This document shows, in pieces, positions 8,040 to 16,606 of a stretch of DNA of 64,000 nucleotides (position 1 is the stretch's first letter; each line of letters begins with the position of its first letter). The stretch comes from Actinomycetospora endophytica. GTDB taxonomy: Bacteria; Actinomycetota; Actinomycetes; Mycobacteriales; Pseudonocardiaceae. The DNA lies in NCBI RefSeq assembly GCF_021026375.1, contig NZ_JAJNDB010000001.1, positions 992,001 through 1,056,000 of the forward strand, given 5' to 3'. The position numbers were made by a program, and so were the translations under genes. Below the pieces are notes generated by a model that was not told where the DNA came from, searched no databases, and saw nothing but the letters and a program-made list of their open reading frames with translations.

Positions 8040-9908
8040 TCAGCTGGTCTCGACGGTGGGCGAGTAGCGCGACATCCAGGCGTTGAGCTGCAGCACGTTC
8101 TCCATCTGCGCCCGGTCGACCTCGAGGCTCGCGCCCGACTGGGACGGCGCGTCCACCGCCTCGCGGATCTTGTCGGAGGCGATGAGCCGGCGCACCGGGG
8201 CGTTCTGGTCGGCCAGCAGGTCGGCGAGGTCCCCGCGCACCGCCTTCTCGTAGCCCGGGTCCTGCGTCGAGGGGTACGGGCTCTTCACGCGGTCGACGAT
8301 CGACGCCGGCAGCACGTCCCGCGTCGCCGCCCGCAGCAGCGACTTCTCCCGGCCGTCGAAGGTCTTGAGCGACCACGGGGTGTTGAACACGTACTGGACG
8401 AGCCGGTGGTCGCAGAACGGCACGCGGACCTCGAGCCCGCTGGCCATCGACATCCGGTCCTTGCGGTCGAGCAGCACCTGCACGAACCGGGTCAGGTGCA
8501 GGTAGCAGACCTCCCGCATCCGCCGTTCCTGCGCGGAGACCCCGTCGACGTGCGGCACCTCGGCCAGCGCGTCCCGGTACGACTGGTCGATGTAGCCCGG
8601 GAGGTCGAGCGCCTTCAACAGGTCCGGGTCGAAGAACGCGCGCGTGTGGTCCATCGGGCTCGACCGCGCGGCCATCCACGGGAAGGTGTCGGCGTTGACC
8701 GCGTCGGCGTCGTGGAACCAGCGGTAGCCGCCGAAGACCTCGTCGGCCGACTCCCCGGACAGCGCCACGGTCGACCGGCCCCGGATCGCCTTGAACAGCA
8801 GGTAGAGCGAGGTGTCCATGTCGCCGAGCGAGAGCGGCAGGTCGCGGGCGCGCAGCACGGCGGCGCGGGCGTCCGGGTCCATGAGGTCGTCGTTGGAGAG
8901 CGTGATCGCCTCGTGGTCGGCGGCCACGTACTCGGCCAGCTCCCGGACGTACGGGCCGTCCGGGGTGTCGCGCATCGGGTCGGCGGCGAAGGAGTCCTCG
9001 TAGCCGACGAAGTCGACCGAGAACGACCGCACCGGGCCGGCGTCCTGGTCGCGCAGCTGCTGGGCCGCGAGCGCGGTGATCGCCGACGAGTCCAGCCCGC
9101 CGGAGAGCAGCGAGCAGAGCGGGACGTCGGAGATCAGCTGGCGGCCGACGATGTCGTCGAGCAGCTCGCGGACGTGGGCGACGGTGGTGTCGCGGTCGTC
9201 GACGTGCTCGAGCGCCTCGAGCTGCCAGTAGCGGCGGATCGAGAGGCCTTCGCGGCGGATGCGGACCAGCGAGCCGGGACGGACCTCGTGCATGCCGCGG
9301 TACCCGCCGTGCCCGGGGGTCTTGACGTGCGAGAGCAGCTCGCGCAGCCCGTCGAGGTCGACGACGGCCTCGGCGCGCGGGTGGGCGAGGATCGCCTTCG
9401 GCTCGGAGCCGAACAGCACCCCGTCCGGCGTCGGGTAGTAGTAGAGCGGCTTGATGCCCATGCGGTCACGGACGAGGAAGAGGTCCTCGGTCCGGGTGTC
9501 CCAGAGCGCGAACGCGAACATGCCGTTCAGGCGCTCGACGACGTCCTCGCCCCACTCCAGCCAGCCGTGGAGGATGACCTCGGTGTCGGAGTCGGTGCGG
9601 AAGCGGTGGCCCTTGCCCTGCAGTTCGGTGCGCAGCTCGGTGAAGTTGTAGACCTCGCCCGAGTAGACGATCGACAGCCGCGTCTCGCCGGTCACCGGGT
9701 CGTCGAGCACCATCGGCTGACGCCCGCCCGGCACGTCGATGATCGCGAGCCTGCGGTGGCCCAGCGCGGCGTGGCGGGTCGTCCAGAGGCCCTCGTCGTC
9801 CGGTCCGCGGCAGGCCATGGTGTCGGTCATGGCCTGGGCGGCCGCGCGCGCGGCGGGGTCGTCGTCGAAGTTCCCGGTGAAGTCGACCGTTCCTGCGATG
9901 CCACACAT
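8040..9908 (-). CDS. asnB: Asparagine synthase (glutamine-hydrolysing)
   Basis: AsnB makes asparagine from aspartate, glutamine and ATP in the cytoplasm. The 622-residue protein starts MCGIAG, so Cys2 is the glutaminase nucleophile after Met removal. The N-terminal class II amidotransferase domain includes CRGPDDEG, GHRRLAIID and SGEVYNF. The synthetase domain has the pyrophosphate loop LLSGGLDSS and the later GESADEVFGGYRW. Length fits actinobacterial AsnB. AGGAGG lies just before the ATG. The upstream region has GlnR-like half-sites. The gene seems monocistronic. Confidence 0.95.
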   Translation of the reverse strand: MCGIAGTVDFTGNFDDDPAARAAAQAMTDTMACRGPDDEGLWTTRHAALGHRRLAIIDVPGGRQPMVLDDPVTGETRLSIVYSGEVYNFTELRTELQGKGHRFRTDSDTEVILHGWLEWGEDVVERLNGMFAFALWDTRTEDLFLVRDRMGIKPLYYYPTPDGVLFGSEPKAILAHPRAEAVVDLDGLRELLSHVKTPGHGGYRGMHEVRPGSLVRIRREGLSIRRYWQLEALEHVDDRDTTVAHVRELLDDIVGRQLISDVPLCSLLSGGLDSSAITALAAQQLRDQDAGPVRSFSVDFVGYEDSFAADPMRDTPDGPYVRELAEYVAADHEAITLSNDDLMDPDARAAVLRARDLPLSLGDMDTSLYLLFKAIRGRSTVALSGESADEVFGGYRWFHDADAVNADTFPWMAARSSPMDHTRAFFDPDLLKALDLPGYIDQSYRDALAEVPHVDGVSAQERRMREVCYLHLTRFVQVLLDRKDRMSMASGLEVRVPFCDHRLVQYVFNTPWSLKTFDGREKSLLRAATRDVLPASIVDRVKSPYPSTQDPGYEKAVRGDLADLLADQNAPVRRLIASDKIREAVDAPSQSGASLEVDRAQMENVLQLNAWMSRYSPTVETS

Positions 9909-9941
9909 GGGCCGTGCCTCCTGTCGTCGTCGACAGGTCCG

Positions 9942-9980
9942 GGTTACCCCGAATGTTTAGCGCATGTAACCAAATGTGAC
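9942..9980 (-). promoter_or_regulatory. GlnR-like half-sites upstream of asnB
   Basis: Read toward asnB the strand gives GTCAC, six bases, then GTTAC-n6-TAAAC-n6-GGTAAC. The actinobacterial GlnR box is roughly GTnAC-n6-GAAAC repeated. The spacing fits but TAAAC departs from GAAAC. Nitrogen control of asnB would make sense; the assignment is tentative. Confidence 0.3.
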
Positions 9981-10082
9981 GGACGGGTGAACCGGACATT
10001 CGGGGCCCCGCCCCCTGTGCGTGCCCTATCGGCGTGCTGTATCTCCAACGCGTCCTCGGCGCACAGCGGCACGCACGTGGCG

Positions 10083-11498
10083 TCAGCCCAACGGCAGGCG
10101 GATCTCGAAGGTCGTCCCCGCCGACGAGCTGTGCACCCGGATGTCCCCGTGGTGCTTGGTCACGACGATCCGCCACGAGATGTCGAGCCCCAGGCCCGTC
10201 CCCTCGCCCACGTCCTTCGTCGTGAAGAACGGCTCGAAGATCCGCGGCCGGACCTCGTCCGGGATGCCGGGCCCGGTGTCGGAGATCTCGACGACGGCCG
10301 TCTGGTTCTCGCGGCGCGTACGCACCGTCAGCGTCCCTGAGCCCCCCATGGCCGAGACCGCGTTGTCGACCATGTTCGTCCAGACCTGGTTCAGCTCGGC
10401 CGGATAGCAGGGCACCTGGGGCAGGTCCGGGTCGAAGTCCTTGACCAGCTCGACCCCCTCGAGCTTGCGCGAGAGCATCGTCAGCGTCGACTTGAGCAGC
10501 ACCCGCAGGTCCGAGGCCTGGTAGGGCGCCCGGTCGAGCTGGGAGTACTGCCGCGCGGCGTTGACCAGCGTGCCGATCCGCGCCGTCGCGTCGGTGATCT
10601 CGCCCATCAGCGTCTCGGTCTCGACGGCGTACGCGATCCAGCGCACCGCCGCCCCGAGCGTGCCGTCGGGCACCGTCCGCTCGATCTTGGAGAGCCACTC
10701 CGCGTCGAGCCCGCCCGCCACCAGCACCGCGGCGAGGTCCCACGCGCCGTCGACCTCGCGGTCGGCCAGCCAGTCGCCGATCTCGTCCTCGGCGTCCGAG
10801 GTCTGCATGGCGGTGAGCTCGGGCGCGGTCGCGACGCCGAGCACCGCCTCCTCCTGCAGGTCGACGAGCTGCGCGACGACCGCGCCGTCGAGCTTCCCGG
10901 AGGCCAGCATCGCCAGCTTGTGCCGCATCCCGGCGACCCGGTCACGCAGCGACTCGGTGGCGCGGATGGCCGCCGCGGCCGGGTTGTTGAGCTCGTGGGT
11001 CAGGCCGGCCGAGAGCGAGCCGAGCGCGAGCAGGCGCTCCCGCTCCCCGATCGCCGTCGACGAGCGCTGCATCCCGATGAACAGCCCCGCCACCAGATGC
11101 ATCGGCAGCGGGAACCACTCGCGCAGCTTCTCCGACCAGTCCGCGGCGGGCAGCGCGAGCAGCGTCGTGTCGGAGCACGCCCGCAGCGTGTGCTTGTAGG
11201 TCTGCTCGACGCCGGGCACGAACGCCTCGGTCGACCCGCCGTAGGTCCCGGGGGTGGTCGAGCGGCTGATCTCGACCTCGTCCCCACGCGAGAGCCGGAT
11301 GAGGGCGATCTCGCCGCGGCACAGGACCCAGAAACAGCGGGCCGGCTCCCCCTCGCGGCACACGTCCTCGCCCGCGGGGGCGTCGACGACGTCCGCGTGC
11401 TCGCCGATCCAGGCGAGCTGGGCGTCGTCCAGCGACTCGAAGAGGAAGAGCTCCCGCAGACGGGCGGGGTCCAGTTCCGGACGTTCGACGGTGGTCAT
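10083..11498 (-). CDS. Histidine kinase with N-terminal cyclic-nucleotide-binding domain
   Basis: A 471-residue soluble sensor kinase. Residues about 13-125 form a cNMP/CRP-like sensor domain (DAPAGEDVCREGEPARCFWVLCRGEIALI, described in pieces). The phosphoacceptor box ALGSLSAGLTHELNNP has its His at residue 168. The ATPase domain shows the N box NQVWTNMVDNAVSAM, ISDTGPGIPD and GEGTGLGLDIS. There is no membrane segment, so it reads a cytoplasmic signal. Its ATG overlaps the stop of the response regulator-flavoprotein gene (ATGA), so the two are made together and likely form one two-component pair. The ligand of the cNMP domain is unknown. Confidence 0.88.
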   Translation of the reverse strand: MTTVERPELDPARLRELFLFESLDDAQLAWIGEHADVVDAPAGEDVCREGEPARCFWVLCRGEIALIRLSRGDEVEISRSTTPGTYGGSTEAFVPGVEQTYKHTLRACSDTTLLALPAADWSEKLREWFPLPMHLVAGLFIGMQRSSTAIGERERLLALGSLSAGLTHELNNPAAAAIRATESLRDRVAGMRHKLAMLASGKLDGAVVAQLVDLQEEAVLGVATAPELTAMQTSDAEDEIGDWLADREVDGAWDLAAVLVAGGLDAEWLSKIERTVPDGTLGAAVRWIAYAVETETLMGEITDATARIGTLVNAARQYSQLDRAPYQASDLRVLLKSTLTMLSRKLEGVELVKDFDPDLPQVPCYPAELNQVWTNMVDNAVSAMGGSGTLTVRTRRENQTAVVEISDTGPGIPDEVRPRIFEPFFTTKDVGEGTGLGLDISWRIVVTKHHGDIRVHSSSAGTTFEIRLPLG

Positions 11499-13159
11499 CT
11501 GTTCTCCAACCAGCGGTGCACCAGGCTCACCGCCATCGCGCCCTCGCCGACGGCGGAGGCCACGCGCTTCACCGACCCGCCCCGGACGTCGCCGACGGCG
11601 AACACCCCGGGCAGGGAGGTCTCCAGGTGGAACGGATCCCGCTCCGGTTCCCATCCCGACGGGCCCCGCGAATCCGGTCCCGCCGGCAGATCCGGCCCCG
11701 AGAGGACGAACCCGCGGTCGTCGCGCACGACGACGCCGTCGAGCCAGTCGGTCCGCGGCTCGGCGCCGATGAAGACGAACAGCCAGTGCGCGTCGACGAC
11801 CTGCTCGTCCCCGGAGTTCCGGTCGCGCAGCGTCAGCTTCTCCAGGTGGTCGTCCCCGGAGGCGCCGACGACCTCGGTGCAGGTCCGGACCTCGATGTGC
11901 TCGACGGCCTCGATCTGCTCGATGAGGTACTGCGACATCGACGCCTGCAGCGACGGCCCGCGCACCAGCATCACGACGCGCTCGGCGTAGCGGGAGAAGT
12001 TCATGGCCGCCTGCCCCGCCGAGTTCGCGCCCCCGACGACGTACACCGTCTCGCCGGCGCACGACGGCGCCTCGGTGGTCGCGGCGCCGTAGTAGACGCC
12101 CAGGCCGGCCAGCTCGGTGAGCCCCGGGACGTCGAGCGTCCGGTACGAGACGCCGGTGGCCAGCACGACGGAGTGCGCGGCGATCTCGCTGCCGTCGTCG
12201 AAGGTCAGCACCCGCACCCCGCCGTGGGTCGCGAGGCCGGTGACGGTCCTCGTCGTCAGGACCTCCACGCCGAACTTCACCGCCTGACGTCGGGCCCGGT
12301 CGGTGAGCTGGGCGCCGGAGACGCCGTCGGGGAAGCCCAGGTAGTTCTCGATGCGGCTCGACGTGCCGGCCTGTCCGCCGGTGGCCACCGACTCGACGAG
12401 CACCGTCCGCAGTCCCTCCGACCCGCCGTAGACCGCCGCGCCGAGCCCGCCGGGGCCACCCCCGACGACGGCGAGGTCGTACAGCTCCCCGGTCGCGTGC
12501 GTCGCCAGCCCGGCCTTCTCGGCGACCTCGGCGTCGCTGGGATCGACGAGGGCCTCGCCCTCCCCGGTGACGACGACGGGCAGCCGCGCGCCGTCGAGGC
12601 CCGCGGCCTCCAGCAGCCGGTGGCCCTCGGGGTCGTCGGCGAGGTGGAAGCGGAAGGGGACCTGGTTGCGGGCGAGCAGGTCGCGCAGTTCGTAGGAGCG
12701 CGCGGACCAGCGGTGACCGATGATGCGGGTCTCGGTGGCCGGCCGGTCGGGGGTGCGCCGCCAGGCCTCGAGCAGCTGGTCGACGACGGGGTAGAGCTTC
12801 TCCTCGGGCGGGTCCCAGGGCTTGAGCAGGTAGTGGTCGAGGTCGACGACGTTGATCGCGGTGATCGCCGCCTCGGTGTCGGCGTAGGCGGTGAGCAGGA
12901 CGCGGCGGGCGCGCGGGAAGAGGTCCATGGCGCGCTCGAGGAACTCGACGCCGCTCATGCGCGGCATGCGCTGGTCGGCGAGGATCACGGCGACCTGCTC
13001 GCCGCGCAGCGCGATCTCCCGCAGGGCCTCCAGGGCCGCGTCGCCGGAATCGGCTCGGACGATGCGGTGGTACTCGCCGTACTCGCGACGGAGGTCGCGC
13101 GCGACGGCCCGGGAGACCCCGGGATCGTCGTCCACCGTGAGGATGACCGGTCGGGGCAC
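11495..13159 (-). CDS. Response regulator fused to thioredoxin-reductase-like flavoprotein
   Basis: A 554-residue fusion. Residues 1-125 are a receiver domain: acidic pair DDD near residue 10, phosphorylatable Asp62 in LADQRMP, TAYADTEAA, and Lys in LLKPW. A thioredoxin-fold-like linker follows (about 145-205). Then comes an FAD/NAD(P) reductase with VVGGGPGGLGAAVYGG, ATGVSYR, VYVVGGANSAGQAA and the closing GVFAVGDVRGG. The redox-active CxxC of true thioredoxin reductases is absent; only one Cys is seen there (EAPSCAGETV). The annotated family is fused response regulator/thioredoxin-disulfide reductase. An enzyme as two-component output, rather than a DNA-binding domain, is the notable point. 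Confidence 0.88.
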   Translation of the reverse strand: MPRPVILTVDDDPGVSRAVARDLRREYGEYHRIVRADSGDAALEALREIALRGEQVAVILADQRMPRMSGVEFLERAMDLFPRARRVLLTAYADTEAAITAINVVDLDHYLLKPWDPPEEKLYPVVDQLLEAWRRTPDRPATETRIIGHRWSARSYELRDLLARNQVPFRFHLADDPEGHRLLEAAGLDGARLPVVVTGEGEALVDPSDAEVAEKAGLATHATGELYDLAVVGGGPGGLGAAVYGGSEGLRTVLVESVATGGQAGTSSRIENYLGFPDGVSGAQLTDRARRQAVKFGVEVLTTRTVTGLATHGGVRVLTFDDGSEIAAHSVVLATGVSYRTLDVPGLTELAGLGVYYGAATTEAPSCAGETVYVVGGANSAGQAAMNFSRYAERVVMLVRGPSLQASMSQYLIEQIEAVEHIEVRTCTEVVGASGDDHLEKLTLRDRNSGDEQVVDAHWLFVFIGAEPRTDWLDGVVVRDDRGFVLSGPDLPAGPDSRGPSGWEPERDPFHLETSLPGVFAVGDVRGGSVKRVASAVGEGAMAVSLVHRWLENR

Positions 13160-13340
13160 CTCACCAATGTAAGCGGGTGCGCCACCCTCCGGCGGTGATC
13201 ATCTCGGGAGGACCGGGATTGCGGTCGTGGAGATCGACTTCCGCAACGGCGGTCCGGTCGAGGCGATCACTGCGGGACGGCCGGGACCGAACCGCGCGAA
13301 ACGGGCCCGGCGGGCGATCCGCCCGATCTACGCTCGCCCC

Positions 13341-14714
13341 GTGACCGGGGGCGCGCGGGCGGCGGGGGTGCTGCTCGGCGTCGTGCTGGTGCTGCTCGGC
13401 ACGGCGCCCGCGTCGGCCGCCGTGCCCGCCCCGCCCGCTCCCGACCCCGCGCTGCTCGCCGGGCTGGACCCGACACCGTCGCCGCTCCCGGGCGTCCGGC
13501 AGCAGGTCGCGTGCGTCGCGCCGCTGAGCGAGGGCCCGACCGTCACTCCCTGGGCGCAGGAACGGCTGCGAATCACCGACGCGTGGCGCTGGGGGCGCGG
13601 GGCCGGACAGACCGTCGCCGTCATCGACACCGGGGTCGCGACGCACCCGCGCCTGGCGGGGCGCCTGCTCGACGGCGGCGACTTCGTCGGCCCGGGGGGG
13701 ACCGGTACCACCGACTGCGACGGGCACGGCACGCTGGTCGCGGGCATCGTCGCGGCCGCCCCGGACCCAGCACCAGGGGAGTCGGGACCCTCGGGATTCA
13801 CCGGCGTGGCCCCGGAGGCGCGGGTCCTCACCATCCGCCAGAGCAGCGCCACCGCCACGGCGGGCGGGCGCACCGGCCCGGGGGCGGGCGACGTCGTCAC
13901 GCTCGCCCGGGCCGTGCGGCACGCGGTCGACCTCGGCGCGACCGTCGTCAACATCTCCGAGGCCGCCTGCCTGCCCGTCGCGGTGGCGCCGCGCGTGCTC
14001 GCGCCGCTGCGGGCCGCGGTCCGCGACGCGGTGGACCGCAACGTCGTCGTGGTCGCCGCGGCCGGCAACGCCGGGTCCGGGTCCTGCGAGCAGACGGATC
14101 CGTCGGGGACCGAGGAGGGACAGGTCGTCGCGCCCGCGTGGTTCGGCGACGACGTGCTCTCGGTCGGCTACGTCGGGCAGGACGGCCGGCCCTCGCCACG
14201 GACGGTCCGCGGGCCGTGGGTGTCGGTGGCCGCGCCGGGCACCGACGTCGTGTCCCTCTCGCCGACCGGGCCGGGGCTCGTCGACCGCGTGCAACCGGCC
14301 GGCGCGGGCACCGGCGACCCGGCGGGCTCGCCGATCGAGGGGTCGAGCTTCGCGGCGCCCTACGTGGCCGGTGTCGCGGCCCTGGTCCGGGCCCGGTTCC
14401 CGCAGCTCAGCGCCCGTCAGGTGACCGCCCGGATCGTCGCCACCGCCCAGGCCGCCGGCCCGCGCGACGACGCCGTCGGCGCCGGGATCGTCGACCCCGT
14501 GGCCGCCCTGTCCACCCCGGTCGCGGCTGCCGCCGGGGCGTCGTCCGGGGCGTCCGAGAACGGTGGACCGGGCCGGGTCGACCTCGCCGGAGGCGGGGAT
14601 GCACACTCCGGGGCGCGCGCGGTCGCGCTGATCGGTACCGCCGGGGCGGTCGTCCTCGGCGGTGTGGTCCTCGGCGCGGTCGTGCTCGCGCGCCGGGCGC
14701 GCCGACCGCGGTGA
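13341..14714 (+). CDS. mycP: Mycosin-type subtilisin-like serine protease
   Basis: Mycosins are membrane-anchored subtilases needed by type VII (ESX) secretion. The 457-residue protein has a signal peptide (LLGVVLVLLGTAPASAA), the short N-terminal extension and an S8 domain with Asp96 (AVIDTGV), His129 (DGHGTLVAG), oxyanion Asn in AAGNAG and Ser336 in GSSFAAPYVAG. A Pro/Gly/Ala linker follows, then a C-terminal membrane helix near ALIGTAGAVVLGGVVLGAVVL and a basic tail. The GTG at VTGGARAAG gives the expected signal peptide. No EccB-E or WXG100 gene is visible nearby, so it is an orphan within this window. Confidence 0.88.
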   Translation: MTGGARAAGVLLGVVLVLLGTAPASAAVPAPPAPDPALLAGLDPTPSPLPGVRQQVACVAPLSEGPTVTPWAQERLRITDAWRWGRGAGQTVAVIDTGVATHPRLAGRLLDGGDFVGPGGTGTTDCDGHGTLVAGIVAAAPDPAPGESGPSGFTGVAPEARVLTIRQSSATATAGGRTGPGAGDVVTLARAVRHAVDLGATVVNISEAACLPVAVAPRVLAPLRAAVRDAVDRNVVVVAAAGNAGSGSCEQTDPSGTEEGQVVAPAWFGDDVLSVGYVGQDGRPSPRTVRGPWVSVAAPGTDVVSLSPTGPGLVDRVQPAGAGTGDPAGSPIEGSSFAAPYVAGVAALVRARFPQLSARQVTARIVATAQAAGPRDDAVGAGIVDPVAALSTPVAAAAGASSGASENGGPGRVDLAGGGDAHSGARAVALIGTAGAVVLGGVVLGAVVLARRARRPR

Positions 14715-14785
14715 GGGGCCGGAGGCGCCTGCCGATCGGCTCCGCTCGCGAACGCCGCCGTCCGAGAAGCGACCGAGGAGCCATC

Positions 14786-15643
14786 GTGCGGATCACCCTG
14801 GCCCAGACCGACGCCACCCTCGGGGACCTCGACGGCAATCTCAAGCGCGCCGAGCGGGTGCTCGGCGAGGCGGTCGAGGCCGAGTCCGACCTGGTCGTCT
14901 TCCCCGAGCTCGCCCTCTCCGGGTACCAGATCGGCGAGGTGCCGCACGACCTCTCGCTCGCCCCCGACGACCGCCGGCTGCTGCGGCTCTCGCAGCGCGC
15001 GGGCGGCGCGGGGATGCTGCTGGGCTACCCGGAGGCCGGCACCCACGGCCTGCACACCTACAACAGCGCGGGCTACTACGAGGACGGCAACCTCGTGCAC
15101 GTCCACCGCAAGCTCTACCTGCCGACCTACTCGACCTTCGAGGAGCGCAAGCACTTCCTGCCCGGTCAGCACTCCCGCGCCTACGGGGTCCGTGGCGGCC
15201 GGCACCGCGCGGCCACGCTGATCTGCAACGACGCCTGGCAGCCGCAGGTGGCGTTCCTGTCCACCCAGGACGGCGCGCACCTGCTGCTCGTGCCGGCGAA
15301 CTCCGCACAGTCGATGTCGCCGGAGCGCTACGACTCCCGCGAGTACTGGCGCAACATCACCACCTTCTACGGACGCATCTACCAGCTGTTCGTGGTGTTC
15401 GTGAACCGCGTGGGCATCGAGGGCGGGCTGACGTTCTGGGGCGGCTCACACATCGTGGATCCCTGGGGCGAGGTCGTCGGCGAGTGCGGTGAGGGCTCCG
15501 GCGCGGAGGAGACCCTGACGGTGGACATCGACCTGGCCGACGTCCGACGACGCCGCCGCGACATCCCGCTGGTCCGCGAGGCGCGCCTGGGACTGCTGCG
15601 CCGGGAGATCGACCGGCTGCTCGACGAGGGTGGGGACCTGTAG
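14786..15643 (+). CDS. Carbon-nitrogen hydrolase (nitrilase superfamily)
   Basis: A 285-residue amidase-fold enzyme with the full Glu-Lys-Cys triad: Glu41 in FPELALSGY, Lys109 in HRKLYLPTY and Cys147 in LICNDAW. Members hydrolyse amides or transfer glutamine nitrogen; the best resemblance is to the N-terminal glutaminase-like part of NAD synthetases and to free-standing amidases, so the substrate is open. The GTG has GAGGAG a few bases upstream. The TAG stop coincides with the left end of a palindromic repeat. Confidence 0.85.
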   Translation: MRITLAQTDATLGDLDGNLKRAERVLGEAVEAESDLVVFPELALSGYQIGEVPHDLSLAPDDRRLLRLSQRAGGAGMLLGYPEAGTHGLHTYNSAGYYEDGNLVHVHRKLYLPTYSTFEERKHFLPGQHSRAYGVRGGRHRAATLICNDAWQPQVAFLSTQDGAHLLLVPANSAQSMSPERYDSREYWRNITTFYGRIYQLFVVFVNRVGIEGGLTFWGGSHIVDPWGEVVGECGEGSGAEETLTVDIDLADVRRRRRDIPLVREARLGLLRREIDRLLDEGGDL

Positions 15644-15714
15644 GTGCGCTCCGCGCTCGTGAGCAGTAATTGATGCTCTGACGTCAATTAGTGCTCACGG
15701 GCCGCAGGCACCTA
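15641..15714. repeat. TAGGTGC-type palindromic element, copy 1
   Basis: A 74-bp palindrome bounded by TAGGTGCGCT and GCAGGCACCTA. The inner arms GTGAGCAGTAATTGA (15659-15673) and TCAATTAGTGCTCAC (15684-15698) carry one mismatch. Its first three bases are the stop of the nitrilase gene. It resembles copies at 19389, 28668 and 62824. Confidence 0.8.
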
Positions 15715-15724
15715 GGGTGCGGCC

Positions 15725-16606
15725 GTGACGAGGACGCCCCGGTTCGGCTGGCTCTCCCCCGCGATCGGCAACCGCTTCTCGGGCCGCCGCCCGATCGTCG
15801 TCGACCAGGACACCGCGATCCTGCCGACGGCGCTCCCGCACTTCGACTCGCTGTGGCTGGCCGACCACTTCTACGGGATGGACACGCCGACCGACCCGTT
15901 CATGGAGGCCTGGACGACGCTGACCTGGCTCGCCGCCCGCCACGAGCGCGTCGAGCTCTGTCACCACGTGCTCGGCGTCGGTTACCGGTACCCGCCGCTG
16001 CTCGCGAAGATGGCGGCGACCCTGCAGCACCTCTCCGGCGGGCGCTTCGTCCTCGGCATCGGCGCGGGGTGGCGCGCCGACGAGTACGCCGCCTACGGGT
16101 ACGACTTCCCGAAGCCCTCGGTGCGGTTCGCGCAGCTCGAGGAGGCCGTGACGATCTGTCGGCTGATGTGGACCCAGGACTCGCCGTCGTACGAGGGCCG
16201 CTACTACCGGATCGACGGGGCCGCCGCGCCACCGATGCCCGACCCGCCGCCCCGGGTCTGCATCGGCGCGGCCGGGGAGAAGATCGGCCTGCCGCTGGTC
16301 GGGCGGATCGCCGATGTCTGGAACGCCCCGCCGGCGCGCGAGGCCGCGGACTGGGACCGCCGGCTCGGCATCGTCCGCCGCGCCGCCGAGGGGGCGGGCC
16401 GCGACCCGGACGGCATCGAGGTGACAGTGACGCTGGAGCGGGCGCTGCCGGAGTCCGACGACGACTCGGCACGTCTGGTCGACGAGCTCTCCGCGCGGCA
16501 CGCCCAAGGAGCCGACCACTTCGTCATGGACTTCGGGAACCCGGCCTCGACCGAGCCGGTGCTCCGGTTCGCCGAGCAGGTGATCGCCCCGCTGCGGGCC
16601 GGTTAG
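15725..16606 (+). CDS. LLM-class F420-dependent oxidoreductase
   Basis: A 293-residue luciferase-like TIM-barrel flavoenzyme, probably using coenzyme F420. Seen are the N-terminal strand RFGWLSPAIGN, SLWLADHFYG, ARHERVELCHHVLGV, LQHLSGGRFVLGIGAGW and the late LVGRIADVWN. Substrate unknown. It starts 10 bp after a palindromic repeat and overlaps the converging PhzF gene by 4 bp at the stops. Confidence 0.88.
   Translation: MTRTPRFGWLSPAIGNRFSGRRPIVVDQDTAILPTALPHFDSLWLADHFYGMDTPTDPFMEAWTTLTWLAARHERVELCHHVLGVGYRYPPLLAKMAATLQHLSGGRFVLGIGAGWRADEYAAYGYDFPKPSVRFAQLEEAVTICRLMWTQDSPSYEGRYYRIDGAAAPPMPDPPPRVCIGAAGEKIGLPLVGRIADVWNAPPAREAADWDRRLGIVRRAAEGAGRDPDGIEVTVTLERALPESDDDSARLVDELSARHAQGADHFVMDFGNPASTEPVLRFAEQVIAPLRAG

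Noticed and set aside
5869-8679. 936-residue open frame on the minus strand
   Set aside because: It is Arg/Ala-rich out-of-frame translation across crcB, DUF445 and asnB, caused by high GC; the true genes in other frames have clear domains.
11495-13159. Canonical thioredoxin reductase trxB
   Set aside because: The CxxC active site is missing and a receiver domain is fused at the N-terminus.
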